From Psilocybe azurescens (Eukaryota; Basidiomycota; Agaricomycetes; Agaricales; Agrocybaceae), in the NCBI GenBank assembly GCA_023853785.1, contig JAJIRX010000605.1:1-15178 (forward strand): DNA of 15,178 nucleotides, read 5' to 3'. Position numbers and translations under genes: made by a program. How positions within the stretch are numbered: position 1 is the first letter of the stretch; every line of letters begins with the position of its first letter. Of the stretch, positions 10,754 through 15,178 are shown in pieces. The notes under the pieces are model-generated. The model had not been told where the DNA came from. It ran no database searches and was given only the letters and a program-made list of their open reading frames with translations.

Positions 10754-10817
10754 AGGTAAACCATGCTCTGAGACTTGAGACCAGGATTTAACGGTGCCTA
10801 AGACTCGGAGGATAAGA

Positions 10818-10837
10818 ATCTTAGTCTATCTTAGTCT
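10818..10837. repeat. Tandem duplication of ATCTTAGTCT
   Basis: Two perfect adjacent copies of a 10-bp word, with a partial third-like trace (AAATCT) after them. It probably reflects replication slippage and no function is suggested. Confidence 0.6.
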
Positions 10838-11077
10838 AAATCTATGGTCGATAGTCATTATGAATAATGGGAATTTGACACAGAACTCTAGCAGCGTAGT
10901 GGGAGTGGTATGGACATCTGCATTAAATGAATAGCGTCGGTCATTCGACCAAATGATAAGCACTTGTCTAATATCTCAGATTTGCACAAGATTTAAAGTG
11001 GTAGTACCTGGAATTCCTTAATGGTTAACGCAAAACCTTTAATAAATTTCCAAAGCACAAGTCTCGTCACACTAGGA

Positions 11078-12181
11078 CTAGGCTGAGCTGACATCGACCG
11101 TCTCGTCTCCCGAGAAATACTCTGGGAGGATATACGCCAGCTTCTTGCGATCGGCGGGGTTCTGCTGATCAGATCTGGGCATGATGCTGAACTTCATCGA
11201 ACCGACTTCTTCTAAGAAGACATGCGCCTCGTCTCCCTCAATGGCGGCTTGCAACTCGTCGAGGATGGTGGCAGCGACAAGACGAGAGGTGTCAGCGTTG
11301 GCTTTGAGTGTTTTGAACACTTCGTGTGCAGTGACAGACTCCGACTGGGGTCTCCAAGAGTCGTAATCTGTTGCGGTAGCGATAAGCGCGTAGCTGAGCT
11401 CGGCTTCCCTGGCTAATTTGGCTTCGGGCAGAACGCTCATGTTAATCAAATCCCCTCCCCACTGGCGGTACATCTTGCTCTCCGCCCTGGTAGAGAACTG
11501 TGGGCCTTCCATGCACACGATGCACTTATCTGTAAACAGCTTCACACCCCTCCCTTCCGCCTCCAACGCCTTTCGTACACGCGATTCGAGCCAGTTGACG
11601 AATTTGTTGCTGAACGGGTCACCGAACATGGCGTGAGCCACGATGCTTGTGTCCAGGAAGAAGGAGGCGGGGCGCACGCCCTTGGTGCGATCAATAATCT
11701 GCGTGGGGATCGCGAAGGACCCTGGAGAGATTTCTTCGCGTAGGGAACCCACGGCGGAGAATGCGAGAATAGCGCGCACTCCGAGAGATTTGAGAGCGGC
11801 AATATTCGCGCGTCCTGGAACGGCGGAGGGGTTGATGGAGTGGCCTGAACCGTGGCGTGCCAGGAAGGCGACCTTTGTTCCAGAAGGTAGGCTGGCAATA
11901 GTGATTGGGGAACTAGGGAGTCCCCATGGCTGCATGGACGTCAAACAACAGTTACTGGATCGTGCGTTTAGGACATGCTTACGGTCTCCGGATTTACGGA
12001 TTTACTGAAGAATACATGAATCTTATGAGGAGGACCAGCAAAAATTGATTCTCACACAAATGTCAAGTTATCAAGGTGGTAAAGACCGCTCCCACCGATA
12101 ACGCCAATGAGGACTAGAGCAGACTCAGAATTCCACGTTTGATGTAGATTGGTTTTGGATATTACCTTTGTCTTCTGTCAT
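11078..12181 (-). CDS. MTAP: S-methyl-5'-thioadenosine phosphorylase (methionine salvage)
   Basis: Cleaves 5'-methylthioadenosine with phosphate to adenine and 5-methylthioribose-1-phosphate, recycling the by-product of polyamine synthesis into methionine and adenine. It belongs to the PNP/MTAP family (human MTAP, yeast Meu1), normally a cytosolic/nuclear trimer. Four exons: 12166-12181 (16 nt), 12056-12113 (58 nt), 11983-12004 (22 nt) and 11078-11929. Introns are 52, 51 and 53 nt, all GT-AG. The spliced frame is uninterrupted and gives 315 residues (human enzyme 283). Motifs: [12 protein letters not shown] (9-20, phosphate loop), FVKSVNPETPWG built across introns 2 and 3, FLARHG (R57, H58), SAVGSLREE (90-98), [12 protein letters not shown] (172-183), INMSVLPE (N195, M196) and TDYDSW (D220, D222, purine-contacting). 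The C-terminal extension is longer than in the human protein. All key residues are present, so it should be active. An ATG at 11944 in the last-exon frame lies inside intron 3 and is not the start. Confidence 0.95.
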
Positions 12182-12230
12182 TTCTTCGCGTTATGTCAGT
12201 GGTTTATATCTATAAGGTCGATTGGGTAAT
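12182..12230 (-). promoter_or_regulatory. Possible core promoter of the phosphorylase gene
   Basis: On the minus strand, reading toward the gene, a CCAAT word lies at 12221-12225 and a GATATAAACC word (TATAAA at 12203-12208) about 22-27 nt before the ATG. The TATA-like word sits very close to the start codon, so either the 5' UTR is almost absent or the element is fortuitous. Confidence 0.3.
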
Positions 12231-12591
12231 TCACCTAAAAGATTGTTACAAGGTTACAATTAGGTTGCGGCCAGAAAAGTTCCAATATCGATGGTCTGGC
12301 ATTCCAAATGGGAAAGAAAATCTAACCGATCGGGATAACACTATGCCGCCGGACATTTCAAAGACAAGTCTGGGCGCTGACTGCAGTTGGACTGGAGAAA
12401 AGATATTTAGTGGGTTTTCAGTAACCGTCGAAGTACTCGAAAGAGCGAAGTCCGCTATTACCAGCCGAAGGGATTGTTCTACGCCATGATATTTAGTATT
12501 TATTACAAATTGCCAACAGGAGTCCTGAAATTTTTATCTATATATATGGTATACTAGATTGCAACCAACGAATTTCATACATGTAAAATAC

Positions 12592-12606
12592 CCTGCCTTC
12601 GGCAGG
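12592..12606. repeat. Short GC-rich hairpin
   Basis: CCTGCC-TTC-GGCAGG is a perfect 6-bp stem with a three-base loop, standing out in AT-rich surroundings. It is about 410 nt upstream of the phosphorylase start. No T-tract follows, and a bacterial-type terminator would not be expected in a fungal nuclear region. Confidence 0.5.
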
Positions 12607-13799
12607 TAATTTGCGAAGGGATATTTGAAGTGTTTCTGCTATTAGAAAGTACATTCAACATCAGATGCAGCGAATAAGTTATGGACAAACATCACATTCG
12701 TATGTTTTCAAACCCCAGATCCTAAATCTTAAAGCTAGAGCCGCATTTGCAAATTAAATATATCCTGCAAGCTCCGCACAGATTAAGAGATGTTATAACT
12801 AACTTCACGCGGCTGTGTACAGGAAGCCTACGACACGATTGCCAGTCATTCCATATAGCGCATTTTAATAATGGCCATCCTGCTTAGTCACTGTTATACA
12901 TGTCATTATACGAGAAGATGCTTATAGCAAGCGTTTTCAGATAATCTGAATATTAATGAATTTAGCAGATACATATACGAGTGTACTTTATCTCTTCTCA
13001 TACATACTCTTGCCAAGAGCAGGCCGACCTAGTGCCACCCGGCGTGAGGTTTACAAAAATGTATCCGAGACATACGATGCTCATAGAAAGTTTTAGCTTC
13101 AAACCAACACGCAATTTTCAAAGCTTGCCAGAGATCCTAGTAATTAATAGGACTCTAAGTGACTCATTGGAAATGAATTTATTTTTGGTACTTCTGATGA
13201 CCATCATCGAAAAACATGACTTGTTATTATCATAATCACCCAATGAATTTCCAAAATCCATTGATCATAACGAAGTGAATGACCTCCATTTTTATTGAAC
13301 AGTATTCGAGGCGACTGCAAGCTTTAGTCGGTCTCGAGTAATTTATTCGATTTCCCAATTATAGTAAGCGTGGTACGCCACCTTCCTCCAATCTGGTATC
13401 GAACTGGTCCATAATTGGACTAGTTGGCCATTCGGCACGTTGCAGGGTCCGTTTCTGAACTACCGTAAGCTAATAAGCGTTCTGCGAAAACACCTTCAAG
13501 TGTTCAGTCTCTTGGGGTTCATTTGGTATCTCCGGAAAAAGTGTGTGGATGAGAGATGGACATGATGGAGTATCTTGGAGTCCCCAAGTGGCATCCATGG
13601 GCATAATTCACGTCTTCTTCGGAGAATATTAGCACCCTAAGATGAGGATTTCGGGTAGAAGAAAACGGTGATCCCCGTAAATGGTGACATTACATCTCGA
13701 ACTACAACACAAGAATGGAATTTTACTGATGCCGATTGTGGGAAATCATAAATATGAAGCTTTCTCGGGGACCCAAAACTTTGGACTTGGCCTCATGTT

Positions 13800-13815
13800 A
13801 TACAACTATACAACT
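13800..13815. repeat. Tandem duplication of ATACAACT
   Basis: Two perfect adjacent 8-bp copies, with GTTATA before and TATAAC after, so the whole word is also partly symmetric. Probably slippage in AT-rich DNA. Confidence 0.5.
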
Positions 13816-13932
13816 ATAACGTAAATTGTTGGCAAGTGATTCTAGAAATGTCTGCCTTAAAACGAACAAAGCCTGTACCGTTGCATTGCCTCTAAGTATA
13901 CGTTGCGCGCTTTACAGCGCTAGTATCTAGAG

Positions 13933-13949
13933 AATAGGATAATCCTATT
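13933..13949. repeat. Perfect 8+1+8 inverted repeat
   Basis: AATAGGAT and its exact reverse complement ATCCTATT flank a single A. It has the same geometry as the inverted repeat near 10205 but an unrelated sequence. It lies in gene-free DNA. Confidence 0.6.
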
Positions 13950-15178
13950 AGATCTATTAATCCACCATCTGAACATATACATAAATCGCTGACAAGGTCT
14001 CCGAGGGTTAATCACAGATGTGTATCAGACTCGAAAATCCTCTGAAGTTTCGAACTCGGTGTTCGACTTAGCTAGATAAGAATAGATCTCAAACGTCGCT
14101 CTGTACGATATACAGGGACAGATGACGAAGTGAAAATCTCATGCGGTGTCGAGCGAACGGCGGAGGCATGGAAACTCGGACTTCCAAAGTCATGTGCAGT
14201 GTATGCCGAGAGCTCGAGTTACCATTTCACCTGACTCCGAGTCCTCACTTTTTCTCAGAAGCGTGTTTGGGGAACCTTATAAGCGAGATGGTTTCCGCCG
14301 GGAGTCGGGACTGAGGTTACAGAAATGCGGGGTCGAAATCGAGGACGGTAATAGACCCTTCTAAATTAGCCGCACGGCAGCCGCTACCAACATCCAGTTG
14401 TGCATATAACGCGCCGCTTCTCCAAGTTAGGGTCTCCATGTATCAAGACCCCTTTGAGAGAGAAGGAGAGAAGCGCCTCTTTGTGTTGTTCGAGAACCAG
14501 ATAAGGGTGGGGCTGGTATAGAAAGCCAGAGAAACCTTGTACGCAGACCTTGTAAAATGCATCAAATTTGAGCCCAGGACCGTCATCAAGTTTTTACTGG
14601 AATAATCTCAATAAAAAACTGTCGTGTGATTTAATATGTCGAATAGTCGAGAAGTGCAATCTGCGAAGCAAGTGTTGTGATTATTTTGCTATCGCGCCTC
14701 GCGAATACCTCCCTTTCACTAGGTCCACCAAACACGGTATGCGAGAAGCCCGCACAAGTATGACATAGAAGCGATGCGTGGTATGCTATCTGATAGAATG
14801 AGAATGCCACTCGACGGCCTCTCACAGATTATACGAAGAATCGAAAGTATCAGCACTACTGACGGTAAATCAAGCAACGTTCGATAACTCATCATCGAAT
14901 CAAGGGAGTTCCTATTTTAAATCCTCCACGAGGGTGGAGAGACATGCAAAGGCTTCGAGAGTTTAGTTCAGCTAAGAAGTCACTCGTTGCCGTTCTAGTA
15001 TGTGGATTCAGAAGGATACCGTACTATTTTCGTAGTATCTTTCTTCTCGAGGATTATATACCAATTCATCCACAACTCGAACGATTTTTCGGAAAGCGAC
15101 GGAAGCCATCACACTGGTCTCATAAGAGGAAACAATAAATTTAGTACAAATTCTAATACATGGATGTGAAAGCGATGA

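Larger units (their letters stand above)
9622..11077. other. Intergenic region between the two minus-strand genes
   Basis: This interval is the 5' flank of the questin-oxidase-like gene and the 3' flank of the methylthioadenosine phosphorylase gene. I see no gene in it. The frames at 9650-9886 (+) and 9759-9971 (-) carry no recognisable motif. It does contain several small structures listed separately: a perfect inverted repeat, paired CGGATAA words, a TCACGTGA palindrome and a 10-bp tandem duplication. Confidence 0.5.
12182..15178. other. Intergenic region, no recognisable gene
   Basis: Apart from the probable promoter of the phosphorylase gene at its left edge, I see no coding region here. 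Frames at 12193-12489, 12981-13235, 14146-14364, 14568-14768 and 14944-15138 (+) and 14631-14825 (-) show no family motif or plausible splice partners. Small inverted and tandem repeats are listed separately. No terminal repeats or transposase-like fragments of a mobile element were recognised. Confidence 0.5.

Noticed and set aside
11542..11898. 118-residue minus-strand open frame inside the phosphorylase gene
   Set aside because: It is a shadow of the phosphorylase last exon in another frame, with no motif of its own.
14019..14034. AGATGTGTAT word resembling the Tn5 mosaic end or a sequencing adapter
   Set aside because: Only the first ten bases match and the next bases diverge, so it is most likely coincidence.
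14944..15138. 64-residue basic + strand open frame near the right edge
   Set aside because: It has no motif, no homologue I recognise and no supporting splice or promoter signals. Frames of this length are expected by chance.

Overview
This is a eukaryotic nuclear window, almost certainly fungal and most likely from a basidiomycete (Agaricomycetes-like). The evidence is three genes with very short GT-AG introns (mostly 51-73 nt), a fungal-type 5'-methylthioadenosine phosphorylase, a questin-oxidase-like protein and a fungal SH3 protein. The species cannot be named from the sequence. About two thirds of the window is non-coding sequence of moderate GC with no recognisable gene, so gene density is low for a fungus.

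Layout. Positions 1-2705 hold no supportable gene. Positions 2706-5162 (+) carry a GC-rich, low-complexity gene for a C-terminal SH3-domain protein of about 705 residues. Its reading frame changes six times, each time at a short homopolymer. Positions 5163-7821 are the 3' flank: a long pyrimidine-rich stretch, then featureless sequence. Positions 7822-9621 (-) carry a five-exon questin-oxidase-like gene of about 514 residues, with one apparent 1-nt deletion in a C-run of exon 2. Positions 9622-11077 are intergenic, with a TCACGTGA palindrome and a perfect hairpin-forming inverted repeat. Positions 11078-12181 (-) carry an intact four-exon methylthioadenosine phosphorylase gene of 315 residues, whose 5' part includes a 16-nt and a 22-nt exon. 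Positions 12182-15178 hold nothing I can call a gene.

Functionally the three genes do not look like a pathway or a secondary-metabolite cluster. The MTA phosphorylase is housekeeping (methionine salvage), the SH3 protein is probably a signalling or scaffold adaptor, and the questin-oxidase-like protein is an orphan oxidoreductase-family member. I found no CRISPR, tRNA, rRNA or intact transposon, and nothing that amounts to a new multi-gene system. The two observations most worth checking are the microexon structure of the phosphorylase and the cluster of homopolymer frame breaks, which look more like uncorrected sequencing or assembly errors than gene decay.
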